A DNA stretch of 64,000 nucleotides. Source: Pseudomonas nitroreducens (GTDB lineage: Bacteria; Pseudomonadota; Gammaproteobacteria; Pseudomonadales; Pseudomonadaceae). The position numbers were made by a program, and so were the translations under genes. The notes below the pieces were generated by a model. It was not told the DNA's origin. It saw only the letters and a list, made by a program, of their open reading frames with translations, and ran no database searches. Shown here piece after piece: positions 43,044-51,708 of the stretch. Positions within the stretch are counted from its first letter, which is position 1. Every line of letters starts with the position of its first letter. The stretch spans positions 40,209 to 104,208 of the forward strand of contig NZ_JACHLI010000028.1 in the NCBI RefSeq assembly GCF_014204515.1, in the 5' to 3' direction.

Positions 43044-44426
43044 ATGACCGACAAGACCAGAGCCAACCGCGACACCCGTGACTACCAGAAGGCGGACGCG
43101 GCCCACCACATCCATGCCTTCCTCGACCAGAAGGCGCTGAACGCCGAAGGCCCGCGCGTGATGGTGCGCGGCGAAGGCCTGCACCTGTGGGACAACGACG
43201 GCAACAAGTACCTCGACGGCATGTCCGGCCTGTGGTGCACCAACCTGGGCTACGGCCGCCAGGACCTGACCGCCGCGGCCACCGCCCAGCTGGGCGAGCT
43301 GCCGTACTACAACATGTTCTTCCACACCACCCACCCGGCGGTGATCGAACTCTCCGAAACCCTCTTCAGCCTGCTGCCCGACCACTACAGCCACGCGATC
43401 TACACCAACTCCGGCTCCGAGGCCAACGAGGTGCTGATCCGCACCGTGCGCCGCTTCTGGCAGATCGAAGGCAAGCCGCAGAAGAAGATCATGATCGGCC
43501 GCTGGAACGGCTACCACGGCTCCACCCTGGCAGCCACCGCGCTGGGCGGCATGAAGTTCATGCACGAGATGGGCGGCCTGATCCCGGACATCGCGCACAT
43601 CGACGAGCCCTACTTCTTCGCCGCCGGCGGTGACCTGACCCCGGCCGAGTTCGGCCGTCGCTGCGCGCTGCAGCTGGAAGAGAAGATCCTCGAACTGGGC
43701 GCCGACAACGTCGCCGGCTTCATCGCCGAGCCGTTCCAGGGCGCTGGCGGCATGATCTTCCCGCCGGAAAGCTACTGGCCGGAAATCCAGCGCATCTGCC
43801 GCCAGTACGACGTGCTGCTGTGCGCCGACGAAGTGATCGGCGGCTTCGGCCGTACCGGCGAGTGGTTCGCCCACCAGCACTTCGGCTTCCAGCCCGATAC
43901 CCTGTCCATCGCCAAGGGCCTGACCAGCGGCTATATCCCCATGGGCGGCCTGGTGCTGAGCAAGCGCATTGCCCAGGCGCTGGTGGAAGAGGGCGGCGTG
44001 TTCGCCCACGGCCTGACCTACTCCGGCCACCCGGTGGCGGCAGCGGTGGCGGTGGCCAACCTGCGCGCGCTGCGTGACGAGGGCTGGGTGACTGCGGTGA
44101 AGAACGACACCGGCCCGTACCTGCAGCAGTGCCTGCGCGAAGTCTTCGGCAACCACCCGCTGGTGGGCGACATCCAGGGCGCCGGCTTCGTCGCCGCGCT
44201 GCAGTTCGTCCAGGACAAGGCCACCCGCAAGCGCTTCGACAACGAGAACGACATCGCCTGGCGCTGCCGCACCATCGGCTTCGAGGAAGGCGTGATCATC
44301 CGTTCCACCCTCGGCCGCATGATCATGGCCCCGGCGCTGGTCGCCGGCCGTGCCGAGATCGACGAGCTGGTGGACAAGACCCGCCGCGCGGTAGACCGCA
44401 CGGCACAGGAAATCGGCGTGCTGTAA
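43044..44426 (+). CDS. class III PLP aminotransferase (putrescine/omega-amino acid-pyruvate type)
   Basis: A 460-residue protein. The PLP Lys is K291 in SIAKGLTSGYIPMGG, with LLCADEVIGGFGRTG before it (Asp binding the pyridine nitrogen) and YTNSGSEANEVLIR near residue 125. It resembles SpuC-type polyamine-pyruvate aminotransferases, which turn putrescine or similar amines into amino aldehydes for the aldehyde dehydrogenase next door. ATG at 43044 follows a purine-rich GAGGAGAAAG site. Confidence 0.88.
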   Translation: MTDKTRANRDTRDYQKADAAHHIHAFLDQKALNAEGPRVMVRGEGLHLWDNDGNKYLDGMSGLWCTNLGYGRQDLTAAATAQLGELPYYNMFFHTTHPAVIELSETLFSLLPDHYSHAIYTNSGSEANEVLIRTVRRFWQIEGKPQKKIMIGRWNGYHGSTLAATALGGMKFMHEMGGLIPDIAHIDEPYFFAAGGDLTPAEFGRRCALQLEEKILELGADNVAGFIAEPFQGAGGMIFPPESYWPEIQRICRQYDVLLCADEVIGGFGRTGEWFAHQHFGFQPDTLSIAKGLTSGYIPMGGLVLSKRIAQALVEEGGVFAHGLTYSGHPVAAAVAVANLRALRDEGWVTAVKNDTGPYLQQCLREVFGNHPLVGDIQGAGFVAALQFVQDKATRKRFDNENDIAWRCRTIGFEEGVIIRSTLGRMIMAPALVAGRAEIDELVDKTRRAVDRTAQEIGVL

Positions 44427-44442
44427 GGCGCCAGAGCCACCT

Positions 44443-44518
44443 GTAGGGTGCATAACGCGCCAGCGTTATCCGCCGTGGATTGACCGGCGGATAACCTGTT
44501 CCAGGTTATGCGCCCTAC
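44443..44518. repeat. family D intergenic repeat
   Basis: GTAGGGTGCATAACGCGCC, inner GTTATCCGCC / GGCGGATAACC, and GGTTATGCGCCCTAC at the end, between the aminotransferase and the binding-protein gene. Confidence 0.82.
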
Positions 44519-44650
44519 AGGCTCAAGAATTCCCGACAACAACGCCGCGAGCGCGAAGACGCCCGCGCGATGGAACCCTTTTGCCCGGCTTCTGGCCGGG
44601 GGTACTGCCCAGCAACACAACAACGCCAATCCGGCTGTGGGAGTCGTTCC

Positions 44651-45712
44651 ATGAAAGTGTCCTTGCTCACGCGTGTCTCTCTAACCTGTGCTCTCGCTGC
44701 CGCTGTCGGTAGCGTCAATGCCCAGGCTTCTTCAACAGAGCCTCAAAGCATCACCGTCATCTCCTTCGGCGGCGCCACCAAGGCGGCCCAGGAGCAGGCT
44801 TACTTCAAGCCCTTCGAGGCCAGCGGCGCCGGCAAGATTGTCGCCGGTGAGTACAACGGCGAGATGGCCAAGGTGAAGGCCATGGTCGACGTCGGCAAGG
44901 TCACCTGGGACGTGGTCGAGGTGGAGAGCCCCGAGCTGCTGCGCGGTTGCGACGAAGGCCTGTTCGAGCACATCGACCCGGCGGCCATCGGCGACGCGAA
45001 GAACTTCGTTCCCGGCACCCTCAGCGAGTGCGGCGTGGCCACCTACGTCTGGTCCATGGTCATGGCCTACAACGGCGCCAAGGTCGCCAAGGCCCCGCAA
45101 TCCTGGGCCGATTTCTGGAACACCGCCGAATACCCGGGCAAGCGCGGCCTGCGCAAGGGCGCCAAGTACACCCTGGAGATCGCCCTGCTGGCCGACGGCG
45201 TGAAGCAGGAAGACCTGTACAAGGTGCTCGGCACCAAGGAAGGCGTCGACCGCGCCTTCGCCAAGCTCGATCAGCTCAAGGGCAACATCCAGTGGTGGGA
45301 AGCCGGGGCGCAGCCGCCGCAGTGGCTGGCCGCCGGCGACGTGGTGATGAGCGCCGCCTACAACGGCCGCATCGCCGCCGCGCAGAAGGAAGGCGTGAAG
45401 CTGGGCATCGTCTGGCCGGGAAGCCTCTACGACCCGGAATACTGGGCCGTGGTGAAGGGCACGCCGAACAAGGCGCTGGCCGAGAAGTTCATCGCCTTCG
45501 CCAGCCAGCCGCAGACCCAGAAGACCTTCTCCGAGAACATCCCCTACGGCCCGGTGCACAAGGGCACGCTGGACCTGCTGCCGGCGGACGTGCGCGATGC
45601 GCTGCCCACCGCACCGGCCAACCTCGAAGGCGCCCGCTCGGTGGACGCGGCCTTCTGGGTCGACCACGGCGAAGAGCTGGAACAGCGCTTCAACGCCTGG
45701 GCCGCCCGCTGA
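44651..45712 (+). CDS. polyamine-type periplasmic substrate-binding protein (family 1), orphan
   Basis: A 353-residue protein with a signal peptide (LTCALAAAVGSVNA). ITVISFGGATKAAQEQAYFK begins the bacterial solute-binding fold of spermidine/putrescine-binding proteins, and WEAGAQPPQWLAAGDVVMS lies in the second lobe. ATG at 44651 follows GGGAG. There are no ABC ATPase or permease genes beside it; the next gene is a secondary permease. It may serve a distant ABC transporter or hand ligand to another system. Confidence 0.85.
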   Translation: MKVSLLTRVSLTCALAAAVGSVNAQASSTEPQSITVISFGGATKAAQEQAYFKPFEASGAGKIVAGEYNGEMAKVKAMVDVGKVTWDVVEVESPELLRGCDEGLFEHIDPAAIGDAKNFVPGTLSECGVATYVWSMVMAYNGAKVAKAPQSWADFWNTAEYPGKRGLRKGAKYTLEIALLADGVKQEDLYKVLGTKEGVDRAFAKLDQLKGNIQWWEAGAQPPQWLAAGDVVMSAAYNGRIAAAQKEGVKLGIVWPGSLYDPEYWAVVKGTPNKALAEKFIAFASQPQTQKTFSENIPYGPVHKGTLDLLPADVRDALPTAPANLEGARSVDAAFWVDHGEELEQRFNAWAAR

Positions 45713-45781
45713 GTTCCCCTACCTGATCCAAGCCCGGCGTCCGCGCCGGGCCTGCCTTGCCAACGACGCGTGAGAAGCACA

Positions 45782-47173
45782 ATGACAACGACGCAAAACC
45801 AGGCGACGACGCTGGAGCTGAGCACCATCCAGCCCATCGCCGCCCACGAACGACACGGCCGCGCCCGCGACCTCTTCACCATCTGGTTCGGCAGCAACAT
45901 CATGCTGCTGACCGTGGTCACCGGCGCCCTGGCGGTCACCGTGTTCAAGCTGCCGTTCTTCGCCGCCGTGCTGGCGCTGGTGCTCGGCAACCTGGTGGGT
46001 GGCGTGTTCATGGCGCTGCACTCGGCCCAGGGCCCGCAGCTGGGCGTACCGCAGATGGTGCAGACCCGCGGCCAGTTCGGCTCCTTCGGCTCTTTGCTGG
46101 TGGTTGCCCTGGTGGTGATCATGTACCTGGGCTTCTTCGCCTCGAACCTGGTGCTCGGCGGCCAGGCGCTGCACGCGCGCTTCGAGGTCATCGGCACCAA
46201 CACCGGCATCCTGCTGGTGGGCGCGATCAGCGTGATCGCCACAGTGTTCGGCTACCGCCTGATCCACGGCTACACCCGCGTGATGTCCTGGCTGTCCGGC
46301 GCGGTGCTGCTGGTCAGCTTCGTCTGGCTGGTGTTCGTCCACGGCCTGCCGGCGGACCTGCTGCAGCGCAACGAGAACAACATCCCCGGCTTCCTCGGTG
46401 CGCTGTCCATCGCCGCGCTGTGGCAACTGGCGTATGCGCCCTACGTGTCCGACTACTCGCGCTATATGCCGCAGGGCACCGGTTCGCGCACCGCGTTCTG
46501 GTCGAGCTACTGGGGCTGCTGCCTGGGTTCGATCCTGCCGATGCTGCTGGGCGTGCTGGTCGGCCTGTCGGTGGGCGAGGGCGACGTTATAGCCGGCCTG
46601 ATCGAGATGACCGGCGGCTTCAGCGCCATCATGGTTGCGATGTTCTCCATCGGCATCGCCGCCACCAACTCGATGAACCTGTACTGCGGCACCCTCTCGG
46701 CCATCACCGTCGGCCAGACGCTGATTCCCGCCTGGTCGGCCAAGGCCGGCTGGCGCGCAGTGATTGCCCTGGCGCTGTTCGGCGGCTCGCTGACCATCGC
46801 CCTGCTCGGCCAGGACAACTTCATGGCCAACTACACCAACTTCATCCTGCTGCTGCTCTACGTGCTGGTGCCCTGGAGCGCGATCAACCTGGTCGACTAC
46901 TACCTGATCGCCCACGGAGAGTACGACGTGCTGTCGTTCTTCCGCCGCGACGGCGGCATCTACGGCACCTTCAACTGGACCGCGGTGAACTGCTACATCC
47001 TCGGCATCCTGGTGCAGGTGCCGTTCATGTCCACCGCGCTCTACACCGGCGCCGCGGCGCAGGCCATGAACGGCGCGGACGTCTCCTGGGTGGTCGGCTT
47101 GGGCGTGGTCTCACCGGTCTACTGGCTGTTCAGCCGCAAGCGCCAGCGCGCCCTGAAGGCGGCCCGCGCATGA
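45782..47173 (+). CDS. NCS1 nucleobase/cation-type permease
   Basis: A 463-residue protein with about 12 membrane helices. IWFGSNIMLLTVVTGALAV near the start, SDYSRYMPQGTG in the middle and LVPWSAINLVDYYLI near the end are NCS1 (cytosine/purine/hydantoin permease) features. The substrate may instead be an amine or an acetylated polyamine, given its neighbours. ATG at 45782 follows GAGAAG. Its stop overlaps the start of the deacetylase gene as ATGA, so the two are translationally coupled. Confidence 0.85.
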   Translation: MTTTQNQATTLELSTIQPIAAHERHGRARDLFTIWFGSNIMLLTVVTGALAVTVFKLPFFAAVLALVLGNLVGGVFMALHSAQGPQLGVPQMVQTRGQFGSFGSLLVVALVVIMYLGFFASNLVLGGQALHARFEVIGTNTGILLVGAISVIATVFGYRLIHGYTRVMSWLSGAVLLVSFVWLVFVHGLPADLLQRNENNIPGFLGALSIAALWQLAYAPYVSDYSRYMPQGTGSRTAFWSSYWGCCLGSILPMLLGVLVGLSVGEGDVIAGLIEMTGGFSAIMVAMFSIGIAATNSMNLYCGTLSAITVGQTLIPAWSAKAGWRAVIALALFGGSLTIALLGQDNFMANYTNFILLLLYVLVPWSAINLVDYYLIAHGEYDVLSFFRRDGGIYGTFNWTAVNCYILGILVQVPFMSTALYTGAAAQAMNGADVSWVVGLGVVSPVYWLFSRKRQRALKAARA

Positions 47174-48282
47174 GTCGTCGTACCGGGTTCTTCTTCGACG
47201 AGCGCTGCTTCTGGCACGCGACCGGGCTGCATGCGCTGATCCTTCCCGTCGGCGGCTGGCTGCAGCCGCCCGTGGGCGGCGGCCACGCCGAGTCGCCGGA
47301 GAGCAAGCGTCGGCTGAAAAGCCTGATGGACGTCTCCGGCCTCAGCAGCCAGCTGCACCTGTCCAGCGCGCAGCTGGCCAGCGAGGAAGACCTGCTGCGC
47401 GTGCACCCGGCCAGCTACCTGGAGCGCTTCAAGGCGTACAGCGAAGCCGGCCACGGCGACATGGGCGAGGAAACCATGGTCAGCCATGGCACCTACGACA
47501 TCGCCCGGCAGTCCGCCGGCCTGACCATCGCCGCGGTGGATGCGGTACTGCGCGGCGAGCTGGACAACGCCTACGCGCTGTCCCGGCCGCCGGGCCACCA
47601 CTGCCTGCCGGATCGCGGCATGGGCTTCTGCTACCTGGCGAACATCGCCGTGGCGGTGGAAACGGCCAAGGCGCGCCACGGCATCCAGCGCGTGGCGGTG
47701 CTCGACTGGGATGTGCACCACGGCAACGGCACCGAGACGATCTTCTACGGCCGCGACGACGTGCTGACCCTGTCGATCCACCAGGCCGACTGCTACCCCA
47801 CCGGCAGCGGTGCGGTGGACGACATCGGCGAGGGCGCGGGCAAGGGCTACAACCTCAACGTGCCGCTCTATCCGGGCAGCGGTGACGACGCCTACCGCGT
47901 GGCCATGGAGACCCTCATCGTGCCGGCGCTGGAGCGCTTCCAGCCCGAGCTGATCGTGGTCGCCAGCGGCTTCGACGCCAACGGCGTGGACCCGCTGGCG
48001 CGCATGCTCGCCCACAGCGAGACCTTCCGCTTCATGACCGCCGCCGTGCGCGATGCCGCCGGGCGCCTGTGCGATGGCAAACTGGTGGTGGTCCACGAAG
48101 GCGGCTACGCGGAAGCCTACGTGCCGTTCTGCGGCCACGCGGTGATCGAGGAAATGGCTGGCGTGCGCACCGAGGTGGTCGATCCCTTCCTGCCGATGCT
48201 CGAAGGCCAGCAACCGGACGCGGACTTCCGCGCCTTCCAGCGCCAGGCGCTGGAGCGGATGGCGGTGAAGCTGCTGGGCTAG
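47170..48282 (+). CDS. histone-deacetylase-like amidohydrolase (HDAH / acetylpolyamine amidohydrolase class)
   Basis: A 370-residue zinc enzyme. RPPGHHCLPD gives H143 and H144, DWDVHHGNGT gives zinc ligands D181 and H183, GFDANGVDPL gives D269 and EGGYAEAY gives catalytic Y313. The length and the CGHAVIEEMAGVR ending resemble bacterial class II HDAH more than the shorter acetylpolyamine amidohydrolases. In this cluster the likely job is removal of acetyl groups from imported N-acetylpolyamines or similar amides. Coupled to the permease by a 4-bp overlap. Binding protein, transporter and deacetylase also lie together around PA0321-PA0323 of P. aeruginosa, as I remember it. Confidence 0.85.
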   Translation: MSRRTGFFFDERCFWHATGLHALILPVGGWLQPPVGGGHAESPESKRRLKSLMDVSGLSSQLHLSSAQLASEEDLLRVHPASYLERFKAYSEAGHGDMGEETMVSHGTYDIARQSAGLTIAAVDAVLRGELDNAYALSRPPGHHCLPDRGMGFCYLANIAVAVETAKARHGIQRVAVLDWDVHHGNGTETIFYGRDDVLTLSIHQADCYPTGSGAVDDIGEGAGKGYNLNVPLYPGSGDDAYRVAMETLIVPALERFQPELIVVASGFDANGVDPLARMLAHSETFRFMTAAVRDAAGRLCDGKLVVVHEGGYAEAYVPFCGHAVIEEMAGVRTEVVDPFLPMLEGQQPDADFRAFQRQALERMAVKLLG

Positions 48283-48296
48283 CCGTACGCGACGTG

Positions 48297-48330
48297 GCGG
48301 CGGATAACCGCAAGCGGTTATGCGCCCTAC
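48297..48330. repeat. half of a family D repeat
   Basis: GCGGATAACCGCAAGCGGTT followed by ATGCGCCCTAC, ending like the right half of other D copies; the left half is missing. Confidence 0.75.
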
Positions 48331-48355
48331 GTTTCGGCCCGGATCGATCGCTTGC

Positions 48356-48390
48356 GTAGGGCGCATAACGCCTCAAGCGTTATCCGCCGC
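48356..48390. repeat. half of a family D repeat, opposite orientation
   Basis: GTAGGGCGCATAACGCCTCA followed by AGCGTTATCCGCCGC. Together with the half at 48297 it forms a pair with ends facing each other. Confidence 0.75.
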
Positions 48391-48446
48391 TTTCTGGCCG
48401 AAGCGGCTAGAGTGGGGGTTCCATCCAATACAACGGATAGCGCCCC

Positions 48447-48842
48447 ATGAAGTACCTGCTCCTTCCCCTCGGCCTGCTGGCCATCTCCTCCTTCGCCCAG
48501 GCCGCCGACGATTGCGCCGACGCCCAGACTCAGGCCGCAATCAACGCCTGCATTGGCTCCGCCTACAAGGCCAGCGACAAGCGCCTCAACGACATCTACG
48601 GGCAGTATCGCCAGCGCCTGGACGCCGGCCAGAAGAAGGCCCTGACCGCCGCGCAGAAGGCCTGGCTGAACTACCGCGACCTCAGCTGCCAGTTCGAGAC
48701 GGCCGGCGCCAAGGGCGGCTCGGGTTACCCGATGGCGTACAGCAACTGTCTGAAGGCCATGACCGACAACCGTATCAAGGAACTGCAGACGCTTTCCGAT
48801 TGCCAGGAAGGCGATTTCAACTGCCCCGCGCCCAGGCCCTGA
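48447..48842 (+). CDS. DUF1311 / lysozyme-inhibitor LprI-like exported protein
   Basis: A 131-residue protein with a signal peptide (LLLPLGLLAISSFAQA) and the LprI pattern: DDCADAQTQAAINACIGSAY, KRLNDIYGQYRQRL, AQKAWLNYRDLSCQFE and a C-terminal Cys pair (DCQEGDFNCP). Conserved Cys residues would form disulfides in the periplasm. Members can inhibit lysozyme, but most are uncharacterised. It stands alone between repeats. Confidence 0.82.
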   Translation: MKYLLLPLGLLAISSFAQAADDCADAQTQAAINACIGSAYKASDKRLNDIYGQYRQRLDAGQKKALTAAQKAWLNYRDLSCQFETAGAKGGSGYPMAYSNCLKAMTDNRIKELQTLSDCQEGDFNCPAPRP

Positions 48843-48850
48843 CTGCCTTT

Positions 48851-48931
48851 GTAGGATGGTGTGGAGCGAAGCGATACCCATCAATTCTTGGCACCGCCAG
48901 CATGGGTATCGCTCCGCTCCACCCATCCTAC
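48851..48931. repeat. family C intergenic inverted repeat
   Basis: GTAGGATGGTGTGGAGCGAA with GCGATACCCATC on the left, and ATGGGTATCGCTCCGCTCCA ending CCATCCTAC on the right. Confidence 0.85.
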
Positions 48932-49009
48932 AAGCGCCGATTCCGACAGTGATTTCCGGCTGACGCAGGTTTGCTCCTACAGGGTGTGTCGGGGCCGGAG
49001 ATCGGGCAG

Positions 49010-49036
49010 AAAAAAAGGGAGCCTTGCGGCTCCCCT
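49010..49036 (-). terminator. rho-independent terminator of fdhA
   Basis: On the minus strand GGGGAGCC-GCAA-GGCTCCC is followed by seven T residues, about 50 bp after the fdhA stop. Confidence 0.9.
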
Positions 49037-49085
49037 GGAGAGACGGCCGCGGAAGTGGAGTCGCGGCCGGGGGTCGATTGCGCCG

Positions 49086-50285
49086 TCAGGCGGCGCTGAA
49101 CAGACTGTGCGGGTCGATGACGAATTTCTTCGGCACGCCGGCATCGAACTCGCCGTAGCCCTTGGGCGCCTGATCCAGGGTGATGACTTCCACCCCGACC
49201 ACGTCGGCGATCTTGATGCGGTCCCACATGATGGCCTGCATCAGCTGGCGGTTGTACTTCATCACCGGGGTCTGGCCGGTGTGGAAGCTGTGCGACTTGG
49301 CCCAGCCCAGGCCGAAGCGGATGCTCAGCGAGCCCTGCTTGGCTGCCGCGTCCACCGCGCCCGGGTCCTCGGTGACGTAGAGGCCCGGAATGCCGATCTT
49401 GCCGGCGACCCGCACCACGCCCATCAGCGAGTTCAGCACGGTGGCCGGAGCCTCGTGCTGCGAGCCCGAGTGGCCGTGGCCACGGGCCTCGAAGCCCACC
49501 GCGTCCACCGCACAGTCCACTTCCGGCTCGCCCAGCAGATCGGCGATCTGCTCGTGCAGCGGGGTGTCCTTGGACAGGTCGGCGATCTCGAAGCCCTGGG
49601 CCTTGGCGTGGGCCAGGCGGGTCGGGTTGACGTCACCGACGATCACCACGGCGGCGCCCAGCAGGCGGGCCGAAGCGGCGGCGGCAAGGCCGACCGGACC
49701 GGCACCGGCGATGTACACGGTGCTGCCCGGACCGACGCCGGCCGTCACCGCGCCGTGGTAGCCGGTGGGCAGGATGTCGGAGAGGCAGGTCAGGTCGCGG
49801 ATCTTCTCCATCGCCGCGTCGCGGTTGGGCAGGCGCAGCAGGTTGAAGTCGGCGTAGGGGACCATCACGTACTCGGCCTGGCCACCGACCCAGCCGCCCA
49901 TGTCGACGTAGCCATAGGCGCCGCCCGCGCGGGACGGGTTGACCGTCAGGCAGACGCCGGTGTGCTGTTCCTTGCAGGTACGGCAGTGGCCGCAGGCGAC
50001 GTTGAACGGCACCGAGACCAGGTCACCGATCTTCATGGTTTCCACGCCACGGCCGATCTCCACCACCTCGCCGGTGATCTCGTGACCCAGCACCAGGCCT
50101 TCCGGTGCGGTGGTACGGCCACGCACCATGTGCTGGTCGGAGCCGCAGATGTTGGTGGACACCACGCGCAGGATCACCCCGTGATCGATCTGCTTGCCTT
50201 GCGGGTCCTGCATCTTCGGATAGGGGATGTTCTGGACTTCGACCTTTCCTGGGCCGAGATAGACCACACCACGATTGCCAGACAT
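49086..50285 (-). CDS. fdhA: glutathione-independent formaldehyde dehydrogenase
   Basis: A 399-residue zinc-dependent NAD+ enzyme, essentially collinear with the P. putida enzyme (MSGNRGVVYLGPGKVEVQ start). Catalytic zinc ligands lie in STNICGSDQH (C47) and LGHE, structural zinc in ACGHCRTCKEQHTGVC and the NAD-binding loop in AGAGPVGLAAA. It oxidises formaldehyde released from sarcosine to formate. The start at 50285 is chosen because GAGGA lies 6 nt upstream; the in-frame ATG at 50291 is too close to that site. Last gene of the sarcosine region and followed by a terminator. Confidence 0.96.
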   Translation of the reverse strand: MSGNRGVVYLGPGKVEVQNIPYPKMQDPQGKQIDHGVILRVVSTNICGSDQHMVRGRTTAPEGLVLGHEITGEVVEIGRGVETMKIGDLVSVPFNVACGHCRTCKEQHTGVCLTVNPSRAGGAYGYVDMGGWVGGQAEYVMVPYADFNLLRLPNRDAAMEKIRDLTCLSDILPTGYHGAVTAGVGPGSTVYIAGAGPVGLAAAASARLLGAAVVIVGDVNPTRLAHAKAQGFEIADLSKDTPLHEQIADLLGEPEVDCAVDAVGFEARGHGHSGSQHEAPATVLNSLMGVVRVAGKIGIPGLYVTEDPGAVDAAAKQGSLSIRFGLGWAKSHSFHTGQTPVMKYNRQLMQAIMWDRIKIADVVGVEVITLDQAPKGYGEFDAGVPKKFVIDPHSLFSAA

Positions 50286-50439
50286 ACGCATTCCTCATTG
50301 TGTTTGTGGGTACAAATGCGTGGATCGCCACGCGGTTTTGCACTGGGATGTCGTGTGTTGCGCGACAGGGCCGGTCGGTACTGCAGGCAGCCGGCGGGGC
50401 TGTCGGTGTTGCTCGTGCTTGGGAGCCGGGCTTCAAGAG

Positions 50440-50568
50440 CCCCTCTCCCTAGCCCTCTCCCGCAAGCGGGAGAGGGGATATCCGTGTGTAGAGGGAGTGC
50501 CGTGTCATCCGGCGACTCCGCACTGCTCTTGCCCCCTCTCCCTTCAGGGAGAGGGCTGGGGAGAGGGT
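50440..50568. repeat. family E inverted repeat upstream of fdhA
   Basis: CCCTCTCCCTAGCCCTCTCC then GCAAGCGGGAGAGG, and CCCTCTCCCTTCAGGGAGAG then GGCTGGGGAGAGGG. It lies in the 445-bp gap 50286-50730 together with a family D copy; the fdhA promoter probably lies between 50286 and 50440. Confidence 0.82.
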
Positions 50569-50602
50569 GCTTTATCGCGAGCACCACAGTCCCGCTGGAA
50601 AC

Positions 50603-50678
50603 GTAGGGCGGATGAGCTCCATCCATCCGCCGTTCAATGGCTGGCGGCGGATAACGCCGGTAGCGTTATCCTCCTTAC
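50603..50678. repeat. degenerate family D repeat
   Basis: GTAGGGCGGATGAGCTCCAT with ATCCGCC, then GGCGGATAACGCCGGTAGCG and TTATCCTCCTTAC. The end differs from the other D copies. Confidence 0.7.
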
Positions 50679-50730
50679 ACAAAGCCGCCGCTCCTCGCCT
50701 GCGGCCTGTCGCCTGAAGCCTGCCGCCGCT

Positions 50731-51588
50731 CTACAGCACCACCGTCCGGTTGGCATTCAGGAAAACGCGTTTCTCGATGTGGTAACCCACGGCCTTGGCC
50801 AGGGTCAGGCACTCCACGTCGCGGCCCTTGGCGATCAGGTCCTCGGGGTAGTGGGAGTGGTCCACGGGCTCGACGCCCTGGGCGATGATCGGGCCCTCGT
50901 CGAGGTCGTTGTTGATGTAGTGGGCAGTGGCGCCGACCAGCTTCACGCCCTTCTGGTAGGCCTGGTGGTAGGGCTTGGCGCCCTTGAAGCCGGGCAGTAG
51001 GGAGTGGTGGATGTTGATCGCCCAGCCGTCCAGGCGCCGGCACAGCTCGGGGGAGAGCACCTGCATGTAGCGGGCGAGGATCACCAGCTCGGCGCCGGTT
51101 TCCTCGATCACCTGCCAGACCTTCGCCTCCTGCGCACCCTTGTCGTTCGGGTCGAGGGCGAAGTGGTGGTAGGGGATGCCGTGCCAGCGCGCCAGCGGTT
51201 CCAGGTCCGGGTGGTTGGAGACCACCGCCACCACGTCCATCGGCAACTGGCCGATGCGCTGGCGGTAGAGCAGGTCGTTCAGGCAGTGGTCGGCCTTGGA
51301 GACCATGATCACCACCTTGCTGCGGTAGCCCGGCGGGGTCAGCTCGACGTTCATCTGGAAGGGCGAGACGCGGTCGGCGAGGCCGGCGCGGAAGGCCGCT
51401 TCGTCGAAGCCGTCGCCGGCGCGGAATTCGATGCGGATGAAGAAGCGCTGCGCCAGGCGGTCGTCGAAGGAGTGGTGCTCGGTGACGTAGCAGCGCTGCT
51501 CGAACAGGTAGCGCGTGACCACGTCCACCGTGCCCAGCAGGCTCGGGCTGTCGGCGGTGAGGATCCAGGTATCGGGGGTGCGGCTCAT
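50731..51588 (-). CDS. purU: formyltetrahydrofolate deformylase
   Basis: A 285-residue protein: an N-terminal ACT domain (TWILTADSPSLLGTVDVVTR) and a formyltransferase-fold domain with ILARYMQVLSPELC, INIHHSLLPGFKGAKPYHQA and HYINNDLDEGPII, holding the catalytic Asn/His/Asp set. It releases formate from 10-formyl-THF to rebalance the folate pool during glycine betaine and sarcosine catabolism. In P. aeruginosa this is purU2 in the same gene order (from memory). The start at 51588 matches the family; upstream codons are repeat DNA. Confidence 0.93.
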   Translation of the reverse strand: MSRTPDTWILTADSPSLLGTVDVVTRYLFEQRCYVTEHHSFDDRLAQRFFIRIEFRAGDGFDEAAFRAGLADRVSPFQMNVELTPPGYRSKVVIMVSKADHCLNDLLYRQRIGQLPMDVVAVVSNHPDLEPLARWHGIPYHHFALDPNDKGAQEAKVWQVIEETGAELVILARYMQVLSPELCRRLDGWAINIHHSLLPGFKGAKPYHQAYQKGVKLVGATAHYINNDLDEGPIIAQGVEPVDHSHYPEDLIAKGRDVECLTLAKAVGYHIEKRVFLNANRTVVL

Positions 51589-51651
51589 GGTCTGGCTCCG
51601 AAGCTTTTCTCTCGTTGGAGCGGCTCTCGCTGGAGAGGTTGGGGTGGGATC

Positions 51652-51698
51652 TCCCTCACCCCGGCCCTGGCTGCGCGCCCCGCTCCAGAGAGAGGGGC
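51652..51698. repeat. partial family E repeat between purU and soxG
   Basis: CTCCCTCACCCCGGCCCTGG then CTGCGCGCCCCGCTCCAGAG and AGAGGGG, very like the arm at 52388 (GCGCCCCGCTCC). Confidence 0.75.
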
Positions 51699-51708
51699 AA
51701 AGCACTGT

